Shown here: one piece after another, positions 1 to 6,742 of the stretch | Numbering within the stretch: the first letter of the stretch is position 1 | Layout: every line of letters begins with the position of its first letter | Assembly: GCA_947623845.1 (NCBI GenBank) | Contig: CANQHM010000025.1 | Coordinates: 1 to 16,821 of the forward strand | DNA length: 16,821 bases | From: an uncultured Bacilli bacterium | Lineage (GTDB): Bacteria > Bacillota_I > Bacilli_A > RF39 > UBA660 | Direction: 5' to 3' | Position numbers and translations under genes: made by a program | Notes under the pieces: generated by a model | The model's input: the letters and a program-made list of their open reading frames with translations, nothing else | Databases searched by the model: none | Told to the model about the DNA's origin: nothing

Positions 1-75
1 CAAGGTACTAAATTCTCTATCCGTGAAGGTGGACGTACTGTTGGTGCTGGTGTAGTATCAGAAATCATTAAGTAA
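1..75 (+). CDS. tuf: Elongation factor Tu, C-terminal end (partial)
   Basis: Only the last 24 codons and the TAA stop are present; the gene begins upstream of the window. The translated end, reading FSIREGGRTVGAGVVSEIIK, is the near-invariant C-terminus of bacterial EF-Tu (domain III), the GTPase that delivers aminoacyl-tRNA to the ribosome. The reading frame runs from base 1. An intrinsic terminator follows at 94-127. Codon use here (CGT, GGT, GCT) is that of a highly expressed gene and differs from the AT-richer genes downstream. Confidence 0.95.
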   Translation, partial: QGTKFSIREGGRTVGAGVVSEIIK

Positions 76-93
76 TTAATATTTAAAGATTTT

Positions 94-127
94 AAAAATA
101 GATATCTTAAATGGTATCTATTTTTTT
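94..127 (+). terminator. Intrinsic terminator of tuf
   Basis: An A-rich arm (AAAAATAGATA, 94-104) pairs with TATCTATTTTT (115-125). The stem is extended inward by a T-G and a C-G pair around a short TTAAAT loop, and a T-run follows at once. It ends the tuf transcript before the prepilin-like gene. Confidence 0.85.
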
Positions 128-134
128 GTTTTTA

Positions 135-143
135 TGATATACT
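135..143 (+). promoter_or_regulatory. Extended -10 promoter of the prepilin-like gene
   Basis: TGATATACT at 135-143 fits the extended -10 form TGnTATAAT with one mismatch. No good -35 box is seen at 17 bp. A start near 150 would give a short leader carrying the purine-rich AGGAAAG at 151-157. Confidence 0.45.
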
Positions 144-168
144 TGAAAATAGGAAAGTAGTGAGCGTT

Positions 169-2088
169 ATGAAAAGAAATGGTTTTACTTTAACAGAAGT
201 TATCGCCGTTATTGTAATATTAAGTGTGATTATTTTAATGGCTGTTCCATCTTATTTAGGAGTTACAGAAACTTTAAAAAAGAATCAATATGATAATAAG
301 ATTAAACAAATAAGTACGAAAGCAACCGAATGGGCGACAGATAATAATATAACCGAAGATACAACCATTACTATTGCTAAATTAGTAGATGATGGGTATA
401 TTGATATGGATGATGAAACTAGTGATGATAAAAGAGTAATAAACCCATTAAATAAAGAATCAATGGAATGTTATCATGTAGTAATAAGTATTATTAATGG
501 TGGATATGAAGTAAAAGTAGAAGAAAGTAATGATTGTGAACTTAAAATATTAGAAGATCAAGAAAAGAATATTAAAGTAACAGGTTATGAAATAAATCCC
601 GAAACCAATACAATATTAAATGCGGAAGCAATAAAACTAAATGCTAAAGAGTTTGAGTGGACTGGTAAAGATGTGTTACTGGTAACTACTAGTGATGTTT
701 ATAAAGATCCTAGTAGTATTACTTTTTCTACAGGGTCAGATAATAATACGAAAACAGGAGATATGTATTTGGGAGTACCAAGAAAAGGAGATGTAATTAA
801 TCCTGATGCTTATCAAAATGTTTTTGTAGTAAGTGCTAGTGTTATATTAAAAGCAAAATATACAATAACTTATGATATGGTAAGTGAAAGACCAAGAAGA
901 ACAGTAACAGTAAAGATAGATAAAGAAAACCCAAATGGCAGTTATAGTATGTTAGAGAAATGGGGAACAAGTGAAGCAAAAAAGGTAAGATTAAGTGGAA
1001 ATGATGGAGCAGGTAGTGGAGTAAAAGGATTCTATGTAAGTGCACTAAATACTAATGATATAAATACTGCTACCTACTATACCGCAAGTAATAATGAAAA
1101 AGAAGTAAGTTTACCAATGGGAGTTTATTACTTCTGGACCGAAGATAATGTAGGAAATAAAAGTACAACAGGAGAAAGATTAGAAGTAACAAATATTGAT
1201 GATGTAGCACCACAATGTGTATATAAAGGAATGAATAGTACATGGACCAATAGCCCTGTAACCATAACATGGGGATGTAAAGATGGTGAAAGTGGATGTA
1301 CAACCCCAGAACAAAGTAGAACATTTAATAGTGGAGTAGTATCAAGTTTTACGGTTCCAAAATATACCATTACAGATGAAGCAGGGAATTCAATTGAATG
1401 CGGTGGAAATAATGTAGATGTTATGTTTGATAATGTAAAACCAACATGTAGTACATGGAAGAGTCACCAAGATACACCAGATGGAGTAACAATAAGTGTA
1501 AGTTGTAGTGATGAAGGAAGTGGAGTAAACCAAAATCCAAGTGGAGATCATGGAGGTCAAAAATCTAGTCAAACATATACCGTAACTGACCATGCAGGGA
1601 ATAGTAATTCTTATACGGTAGATGTAAGTAGTTATCAAGTTTATTGGCATCAAGATGCAAATAGTTGTCGTCATATTAACTTTGGATGTGACTTATATCG
1701 TTATGGTACTGGTGCTGCTTGTGGAACATATTCTTGTAATTGTAGTAATCGAGGAGCATGTACTAAATATAGTTATGAAACTGGTGGTGGAATGGGATTC
1801 TCGATATATGAGGGTTCAAGTTGCCCAGATCTTCCAGCATGTAAAGATGGTCCAACGAGTGATGCTTCGGGAAATATTGTTAAATGTTTAGCAAGTTGTA
1901 CTTGTATAGCCAGAGCGAGAGTATGCGATACATGTAATTATTCTTGTCGTAATGCAGCATTTGGCTGTGAAACAGAATCCCAAGGAACCGGTGGAGCAGA
2001 GTGTGGATGGCATGATGTAGGATGGCAAAGAAGTTCTTGTAGTGGAAATCTATGTCAAGTAACTAGTGAACAAACTTGGTATACATAG
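169..2088 (+). CDS. Prepilin-like surface protein with Ig-like repeats and a Cys-rich tail
   Basis: The N-terminus reads MKRNGFTLTEVIAVIVIL: a short basic leader, a prepilin-peptidase site (G before FTLTE, with Glu at mature +5), then a hydrophobic helix, as in type IV pilins and pseudopilins. I prefer ATG 169 to the in-frame GTG at 160 because it gives the canonical leader; SD-like AGGAAAG lies at 151-157. At about 639 residues it is much longer than a pilin (about 150). The middle holds Ig/HYR-like strands (for example YTITDEAGNS and YTVTDHAGNS). The last 150 residues or so are Cys-rich and contain a two-fold internal repeat (C-R-x3-F-G-C ... G-T-G ... C-G). It is probably exported and exposed, with disulphides. 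Whether it is assembled into a fibre is unknown, and no pilus machinery is in the window. Confidence 0.8.
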   Translation: MKRNGFTLTEVIAVIVILSVIILMAVPSYLGVTETLKKNQYDNKIKQISTKATEWATDNNITEDTTITIAKLVDDGYIDMDDETSDDKRVINPLNKESMECYHVVISIINGGYEVKVEESNDCELKILEDQEKNIKVTGYEINPETNTILNAEAIKLNAKEFEWTGKDVLLVTTSDVYKDPSSITFSTGSDNNTKTGDMYLGVPRKGDVINPDAYQNVFVVSASVILKAKYTITYDMVSERPRRTVTVKIDKENPNGSYSMLEKWGTSEAKKVRLSGNDGAGSGVKGFYVSALNTNDINTATYYTASNNEKEVSLPMGVYYFWTEDNVGNKSTTGERLEVTNIDDVAPQCVYKGMNSTWTNSPVTITWGCKDGESGCTTPEQSRTFNSGVVSSFTVPKYTITDEAGNSIECGGNNVDVMFDNVKPTCSTWKSHQDTPDGVTISVSCSDEGSGVNQNPSGDHGGQKSSQTYTVTDHAGNSNSYTVDVSSYQVYWHQDANSCRHINFGCDLYRYGTGAACGTYSCNCSNRGACTKYSYETGGGMGFSIYEGSSCPDLPACKDGPTSDASGNIVKCLASCTCIARARVCDTCNYSCRNAAFGCETESQGTGGAECGWHDVGWQRSSCSGNLCQVTSEQTWYT

Positions 2089-2111
2089 TATATAATATAT
2101 AAGTGATTTAG

Positions 2112-2963
2112 ATGAAAAAGAAAATAGAAAGAAATAAGTATTTTATAATATTACTAATAATCTTTCTATTTTTTTGTGGTTTATATTTAAAAGTAAGTAA
2201 TTATAAAGAAGAAGTACCTTTAGAAATATGTTCTAATTATTCTAAAATTTATGAAGAGTTATTAACTAATTATTTAGAAAAATATAAAGTAAGCGTGGCT
2301 TATTTAGATTTAAATAATAATTATAGTTATAGCTACAATGAAGAAGAAATATACTATGCTGCTTCGACGATTAAAACTTTGAGTGCGGTATACTTATATG
2401 ATAATAATGTAGATTTAAATACTACTTTAATTTATGAACCTAAGTATCAAAAGAGTGCTTCATTAATAATGGAGCATTATCCTTTGTATAGTAAAGTATC
2501 GTTAAAAGATTTAATAAAATATTCCATAATTGTAAGTGATAATACCGCTTATGCGATGTTAGTAGATTATATAGGAAAAGATAAATTAAAAGATTATGGA
2601 CTTTCTTTAGGGGCGGTTAATACTTTAAGTATCAGTGATAATTATGGAAGAATTGATACACTTGATGCCATAATTTACTTAGAAAAGTTATATGAAATTA
2701 CCGATAAATACCCGGAACTTGCATCCTTTTTTATCTATAGTAATGAGAATTATTTTAATAACCCGGTATATGAATCTTTAGCTAAGTATGGGTTTTATGG
2801 AACTTATTTTCACTTAATGGGAATTGTTTTAACTCCTAATCCCTATATACTAGTTATCTTAACTAAAGAAGGGGAAAATGATTATGAAAAGATTATTAAA
2901 GATATTAGTAATAAAATATTTAAACTACATAACTTAAATTATCGTGAAAAAAATTGCCAATAA
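2112..2963 (+). CDS. Membrane-anchored serine hydrolase, class A beta-lactamase fold
   Basis: 283 residues. A basic N-terminus and one hydrophobic segment (about residues 9-27) give a signal anchor with the catalytic domain outside. Motifs of the penicillin-recognising serine hydrolase fold (Beta-lactamase2-like) occur in order: S85-T-I-K88 (SxxK nucleophile), S142-D-N144 (SxN) and K225-Y-G227 where K-T/S-G is expected, followed by the beta-strand region HLMGIVLTPNPYILVILT. The Tyr in the KTG box is unusual. A role in peptidoglycan metabolism or a degenerate beta-lactamase is likelier than true antibiotic resistance; this is inferred from fold only. It starts 23 bp after the previous gene, perhaps in one transcript; a TATAAT at 2091-2096 could give a separate start. 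Confidence 0.8.
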   Translation: MKKKIERNKYFIILLIIFLFFCGLYLKVSNYKEEVPLEICSNYSKIYEELLTNYLEKYKVSVAYLDLNNNYSYSYNEEEIYYAASTIKTLSAVYLYDNNVDLNTTLIYEPKYQKSASLIMEHYPLYSKVSLKDLIKYSIIVSDNTAYAMLVDYIGKDKLKDYGLSLGAVNTLSISDNYGRIDTLDAIIYLEKLYEITDKYPELASFFIYSNENYFNNPVYESLAKYGFYGTYFHLMGIVLTPNPYILVILTKEGENDYEKIIKDISNKIFKLHNLNYREKNCQ

Positions 2964-2983
2964 AGAGTATTTTGTGTTATTAT
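2954..2983 (+). promoter_or_regulatory. Promoter of the DUF308-like gene
   Basis: TTGCCA (2954-2959, one mismatch to TTGACA), an 18-bp spacer and TATTAT (2978-2983) preceded by TG at -15/-14 (2975-2976). The -35 overlaps the end of the hydrolase gene. The start codon is 22 bp downstream. Confidence 0.65.
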
Positions 2984-3005
2984 GGTAGTAAGGATAGTGA
3001 TTTAG

Positions 3006-3620
3006 ATGAAAATTATTAAAGGGGAAAAAATTAAAGAAAAAGGAAAAAAAGAAAATATCTTAAAGAAACATTTAAGAACGATGGCTTTTGGGGAGATAGT
3101 AGTAGATTTATTACTAATTGCTTTAGGAGTATTTTATGCTTTAAATCCGGAAATATCTATTAATTTAACTTGTAAAACTATTGGATTAGTAATATGCTTA
3201 TCTTCGGTTTATGCGATTATTAAATATTTATTTGATGATGCTATCTTCTTTTATAGATATGATTTAATATATGGCGTTTTAGGTTTAATTCTAGGGTTAG
3301 TAATATTTACCAAACCGATTGAAACTAGAGCATTATTTATGATTGGACTTGCTATTTGGTTTATTATTACAAGTATTCGTAAATTACTTATTACTTATAT
3401 GTTATATAAATATAAAGATGATACATCAATTTATTCTTTATCATTAAGTGTTATTATTTTATTACTAGGTATTTTAATTATCTTTAATCCATTAAAAGCT
3501 ACCATAGCATTCTCTACTCTTTGTGGTTTAACATTAATCTTCTATGGAGCGATGAATATTTCTCATATGGTTATGATAATTCAATATTCTAAAAAATTTA
3601 TTAAGTATTTTGAAGATTAA
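3006..3620 (+). CDS. DUF308 (HdeD-like) family multi-pass membrane protein
   Basis: 204 residues with a highly basic first 20 residues (cytoplasmic) and about six hydrophobic segments, roughly at residues 28-46, 53-72, 86-104, 109-125, 142-160 and 165-185. Paired helices that repeat the pattern 'G-hhhhG-hhhhh-P' (for example LGLILGLVIFTKP and LLLGILIIFNPLKA) are typical of the DUF308/HdeD family of small membrane proteins. The biochemical role is unknown; acid-stress protection is described only for enterobacterial HdeD. The gene has its own promoter overlapping the preceding gene and a weak SD (AAGGATAG at 2990-2997). Confidence 0.65.
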   Translation: MKIIKGEKIKEKGKKENILKKHLRTMAFGEIVVDLLLIALGVFYALNPEISINLTCKTIGLVICLSSVYAIIKYLFDDAIFFYRYDLIYGVLGLILGLVIFTKPIETRALFMIGLAIWFIITSIRKLLITYMLYKYKDDTSIYSLSLSVIILLLGILIIFNPLKATIAFSTLCGLTLIFYGAMNISHMVMIIQYSKKFIKYFED

Positions 3621-3650
3621 TTTGCTCTTTTTTCTTAAGAAATAATGTAG

Positions 3651-3656
3651 TATAAT
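3651..3656 (+). promoter_or_regulatory. -10 box upstream of enolase
   Basis: A perfect TATAAT at 3651-3656 lies 30 bp before the enolase start. The -35 region is T-rich and not recognisable. A clear SD, AAGGTGG (3669-3675), is correctly spaced to ATG 3686. Confidence 0.5.
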
Positions 3657-3685
3657 AAGAATAGTATTAAGGTGGTTGATTAAAT

Positions 3686-4924
3686 ATGAACATAAAAGAT
3701 GTCTTAGCAAGAGAGGTATTAGATTCTAGGGGAGATCCTACCCTAGAAGTTGAAATAGTCTTAGAAAATGGGATTAGTGATTATGCCTCTGTACCTAGTG
3801 GAGCTTCAACGGGAAGTAGAGAAGCTTTAGAATTAAGAGATAACGACCCTAAAAGATATCATGGGAAAGGGGTTTTAAAAGCTATTAATAATGTTTTAGA
3901 AATAGTTAAACCTAAACTTGTTGGACAAAGTATCAACCAAGGTAAAATAGATCAAATCTTATTAGAATTAGATGAAACTCCTAATAAAAGTGTTTTAGGA
4001 GCTAATACCACTTTAGCAGTATCACTTGCTTGTTTAAAAGTTATTGCTAAATGTACTAAAAAAGGTTTATATAAATATGTGGCTGATAAAGAAATAACTT
4101 TACCAATTCCCATGATGAATATTATAAATGGTGGTAAACATGCTTCTAATAATTTAGATATTCAAGAATTTATGATTGTTCCCGTAGTTAAAGGATTTAA
4201 AGAAAGAGTAAGAGCTGGTAGTGAAGTATTTCATTCTCTAAAGAATATTTTAAAAGGAATGGGGTTAGAAACTTCAGTAGGTGATGAAGGAGGATTTGCT
4301 CCAAAGTTAGAGAATAATGAAATGGCCATAAAACTTATTATGAGTGCTATTATGGATGCTGGTTATGTGGCTGGAAAAGATATTCTAATTGCTTTAGATG
4401 TAGCGGCAACTTCTTTCTATAACAAAGATACTGATACTTATCACTTTGAAAATAAAGATATTAGTGCTGATGAATTAAGTAAGTATTATATTTATTTAGT
4501 TAATCGTTATCCAATAATTAGTATTGAAGATCCCTTTAATGAAGATGATTTTGATTCTTTAGCAGTTTTAACTAAAATATTAGGTAATAGAATTATGTTA
4601 GTAGGAGATGATTACTTCGTTACTAATACGAAATATTTACAAGAAGGAATAGATAAACATGCGGGGAATGCAATATTATTAAAACCTAATCAAATAGGAA
4701 CTATTTCCCAAATGGTTAAAACTATTTCCCTAGCTCGTAAAAATAATTATAAAATGATTATTTCCCATCGGAGTGGGGAGACAGAAGAAACCTATATTGC
4801 GGATTTAGCAGTAGGATTATGCATACCATATATTAAAACGGGATCATTATCAAGAAGTGAAAGAACTGCAAAATATAACCGTTTAATAAGAATAGAAGAA
4901 GAATTACAAAGAAAAAATTCATAA
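3686..4924 (+). CDS. eno: Enolase (phosphopyruvate hydratase)
   Basis: 412 residues, slightly shorter than the usual 425-435. Enolase converts 2-phosphoglycerate to phosphoenolpyruvate in cytosolic glycolysis. The N-terminal signature REVLDSRGDPTLEVE (residues 9-23) and VPSGASTGSREALELRD are intact. Active-site elements are all visible: E201 in GDEGGFAP, Mg ligands D238, E281 (SIEDPF) and D308 (GDD), K333 in LLKPNQ, H361/R362/S363 in SHRSGETE, and K384 in IKTGSLSRSER. The fold, and probably the activity, is complete; shortening is spread over surface loops. It has its own -10 box and SD. The DGR begins 65 bp downstream. Confidence 0.95.
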   Translation: MNIKDVLAREVLDSRGDPTLEVEIVLENGISDYASVPSGASTGSREALELRDNDPKRYHGKGVLKAINNVLEIVKPKLVGQSINQGKIDQILLELDETPNKSVLGANTTLAVSLACLKVIAKCTKKGLYKYVADKEITLPIPMMNIINGGKHASNNLDIQEFMIVPVVKGFKERVRAGSEVFHSLKNILKGMGLETSVGDEGGFAPKLENNEMAIKLIMSAIMDAGYVAGKDILIALDVAATSFYNKDTDTYHFENKDISADELSKYYIYLVNRYPIISIEDPFNEDDFDSLAVLTKILGNRIMLVGDDYFVTNTKYLQEGIDKHAGNAILLKPNQIGTISQMVKTISLARKNNYKMIISHRSGETEETYIADLAVGLCIPYIKTGSLSRSERTAKYNRLIRIEEELQRKNS

Positions 4925-4949
4925 TAATTCTTTTTTTATAAATTTAATG

Positions 4950-4964
4950 TTCGCTAATAGCGAA
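4950..4964 (+). other. Short perfect inverted repeat before the DGR operon
   Basis: TTCGCT, loop AAT, AGCGAA, extendable by G-T and T-A pairs. It lies between eno and the msl-like gene, just before the strong SD GGGGAAGGAA (4970-4979). No T-run follows, so it is more likely an operator or 5'-UTR hairpin of the DGR operon than a terminator. Confidence 0.4.
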
Positions 4965-4989
4965 TAATAGGGGAAGGAATAAGTAGTAA

Positions 4990-5343
4990 ATGAGTAAAAT
5001 AATAGAAGAATATTTAAGATTAAAAAAGAAAAATAAAGAGGCTTTATATCTATTTAAAATAGGAAATTTTTATACCTTTATAGGAGAAGATGCTGATAAG
5101 ATAAATGATTATATGGTTTTAAAGAAAACTAATTTTTCAGGAGAATATCAAAAATGTGGATTTCCTATCGACCGTATAGAAGCTTATGAAAGAGTATTTC
5201 AAAAACAAAATATTAATGTTATAAGAATAGATAATATCAATGATATTGGGGTTTTACATGAATTAAAAAATATTAATCTTGATAAATTAAGTCGTAAAGA
5301 AGCTATTGAGTTATTAAAGGAAATAAAAGAATATTATGACTAG
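4990..5343 (+). CDS. MutS domain-I-like protein, DGR accessory (Msl type)
   Basis: 117 residues resembling only the N-terminal mismatch-binding domain of MutS. The stretch LKKKNKEALYLFKIGNFYTFIGEDA matches MutS 'K...ALLLFRMGDFYELFGEDA', and KCGFPIDRIEAYERVFQKQNINVIRID matches 'MCGVPYHAAEKYI..L...GYKVAI'. The Glu of the MutS F-x-E motif is Thr here (FYT). No clamp or ATPase domain is present; a stop follows at full domain length, so this is a stand-alone domain rather than a truncated mutS. MutS-like accessory proteins of this type are known in DGR loci. The gene overlaps the avd-like gene by 8 bp, implying one operon. A role in template/target pairing or in tolerating mismatched cDNA is inference. 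Confidence 0.75.
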   Translation: MSKIIEEYLRLKKKNKEALYLFKIGNFYTFIGEDADKINDYMVLKKTNFSGEYQKCGFPIDRIEAYERVFQKQNINVIRIDNINDIGVLHELKNINLDKLSRKEAIELLKEIKEYYD

Positions 5344-5692
5344 TTTAGAAGAATTAAAAATTTATCAATACTATGTAGATTTATATTTTTATACATATAA
5401 TATAACTTGTAAATATCCTAAAATAGAAAAATCAGGATTAGTAAGTGATATTAAGAATGTTACTTGTAAAGGATTAGAAAACTTAATAGCAGCCCAAAAA
5501 GAATATAATATAACAAAAAGACTTGAATATCTAAATGGAGTAGATTCTAATTTAAAAGTAATTAAAGTATTAGTAAGAATATCTTATAAATTTAAATATA
5601 TAAATAGTAAAAATTATGGGGCTTGGAGTAGAAAATTAGCAACAGTTGCTAATCTACTTAATGGATGGATAAAACAATGCCAAAGACCATAA
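5336..5692 (+). CDS. avd: Avd-like DGR accessory protein (four-helix bundle)
   Basis: 118 residues, predicted all-helical and basic, of the length and pattern of Avd, the pentameric four-helix protein that binds the DGR reverse transcriptase and the template RNA. The pattern YYVDLYFYTYNITCKYPK ... LENLIAAQKEYN ... LKVIKVLVRISYKFKYIN ... YGAWSRKLATVANLLNGWIK fits the family, including the C-terminal 'L..I...L.GWIK' end. Start ATG 5336 overlaps the preceding gene (ATGACTAG), and the end overlaps the RT start by 28 bp, so translational coupling is likely. The related S23-intervening-sequence four-helix family is an alternative by fold, but context makes Avd the better call. Confidence 0.85.
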   Translation: MTSLEELKIYQYYVDLYFYTYNITCKYPKIEKSGLVSDIKNVTCKGLENLIAAQKEYNITKRLEYLNGVDSNLKVIKVLVRISYKFKYINSKNYGAWSRKLATVANLLNGWIKQCQRP

Positions 5693-6681
5693 GAAATATA
5701 TTTTTTGATAAATTAACATTTACTAACTTAATAGAAGCGCATTATCGAGCAGTATTAGGTAAAAGAAATAAAAGAGAAATATTATTATATGAACAAGATT
5801 TAGAAACTAATATATCTAATATATTATATCAATTACAAACTAATACTTATAAATTAGGAAAATATCGGGAATTTAAAATATATGAACCTAAAGAAAGAAC
5901 AATTAAATCTTTACCATATAAAGATCGGGTAGTACATCAGTGGTATGTTCATGAATTTATAAAACCATATTTTGTTAAAAGATTTATTAAAGATACTTAT
6001 GCTTGTATTGATGAAAGAGGGACACATCTTTGTAGTAGAGTAGCACAAAAATATATGAAAAGAATGTATCATAAATATGGGAGAAATTATTATATTATTA
6101 AGGGAGATATAAAGAAATATTTTTATACTATAGATAAAGATATATTATATAAAATATTAGCTAAAACTATTAAAGATAAAGATTTACTTAATCTTACGAA
6201 AGTATTAATTTATGATAATGATGAACCTAAAGGGATACCTATTGGGAATTATACTTCGCAATATTATGCTAATATCTATTTAAATGAATTAGATCATTAT
6301 GTTAAAGAAGAATTAAAAATAAAATATTATTTAAGATATATGGATGATTTTTGTATTTATTTACCTACTAAAGAAGAATGTATAGAAGTATTAAGTAAAA
6401 TTAGAATATTCTTAAAAGATAAATTAGATTTAGACTTAAATAATAAAACAAGATATTATCCTAGTAAATTTGGAACGAATTTTTGTGGATATATTATTCA
6501 TGAGAATTATATGTTACTTAGGAGAAGTTGTATTAAAAAAATTAGAAGAAAATTACGTAAAGGGGAATTAATATTAGAAAATTATCATGGACATTTAATG
6601 CATGCTAATTCGTATAATTTTTGTAAGAAAATAAGGGAATATATGCTATTATGTCAAAATAAAGAACAAAAAGGGGCATAG
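5665..6681 (+). CDS. DGR-class reverse transcriptase
   Basis: 338 residues. Motif A is KGDIKKYF with D148; the catalytic YMDD is at 225-228 (D227, D228). Motif 4 reads IGNYTSQ (193-199), the I-G-N-x-x-S-Q form diagnostic of DGR RTs, where group II intron and retron enzymes have Q-G. The C-terminal HGHLMHANSYNF is also typical of DGR RTs. No maturase, endonuclease or HNH domain is present. With Avd it copies template RNA into cDNA, misincorporating opposite template adenines. The start may be ATG 5665 or ATG 5677 (M5), both inside the end of avd. All catalytic residues are intact, so the enzyme is probably active, as the diversified VR suggests. Confidence 0.95.
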   Translation: MDKTMPKTIRNIFFDKLTFTNLIEAHYRAVLGKRNKREILLYEQDLETNISNILYQLQTNTYKLGKYREFKIYEPKERTIKSLPYKDRVVHQWYVHEFIKPYFVKRFIKDTYACIDERGTHLCSRVAQKYMKRMYHKYGRNYYIIKGDIKKYFYTIDKDILYKILAKTIKDKDLLNLTKVLIYDNDEPKGIPIGNYTSQYYANIYLNELDHYVKEELKIKYYLRYMDDFCIYLPTKEECIEVLSKIRIFLKDKLDLDLNNKTRYYPSKFGTNFCGYIIHENYMLLRRSCIKKIRRKLRKGELILENYHGHLMHANSYNFCKKIREYMLLCQNKEQKGA

Positions 6682-6710
6682 TTGTCCTAAAATTACCTTT
6701 AAGTTTGTTT

Positions 6711-6716
6711 TATAAT
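6711..6716 (+). promoter_or_regulatory. -10 box of the DGR target gene
   Basis: TATAAT in the 61-bp gap between the RT and the target gene, followed by SD-like AAGGTAGG (6724-6731). No convincing -35. It suggests that the target can be expressed separately from msl-avd-RT. Confidence 0.5.
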
Positions 6717-6742
6717 GAATTTATAAGGTAGGTAGTAGAGGT

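Noticed and set aside
842..1891. Open frames of 67-94 codons opposite or overlapping the prepilin-like gene
   Set aside because: They are shadows of a long repetitive coding region with no independent start signals or recognisable protein features.
5665..6681. Group II intron or retron reverse transcriptase
   Set aside because: Motif 4 is IGN-x-x-SQ, there is no maturase or HNH domain, no intron RNA boundaries or msr/msd, and the context is Avd plus a VR target.
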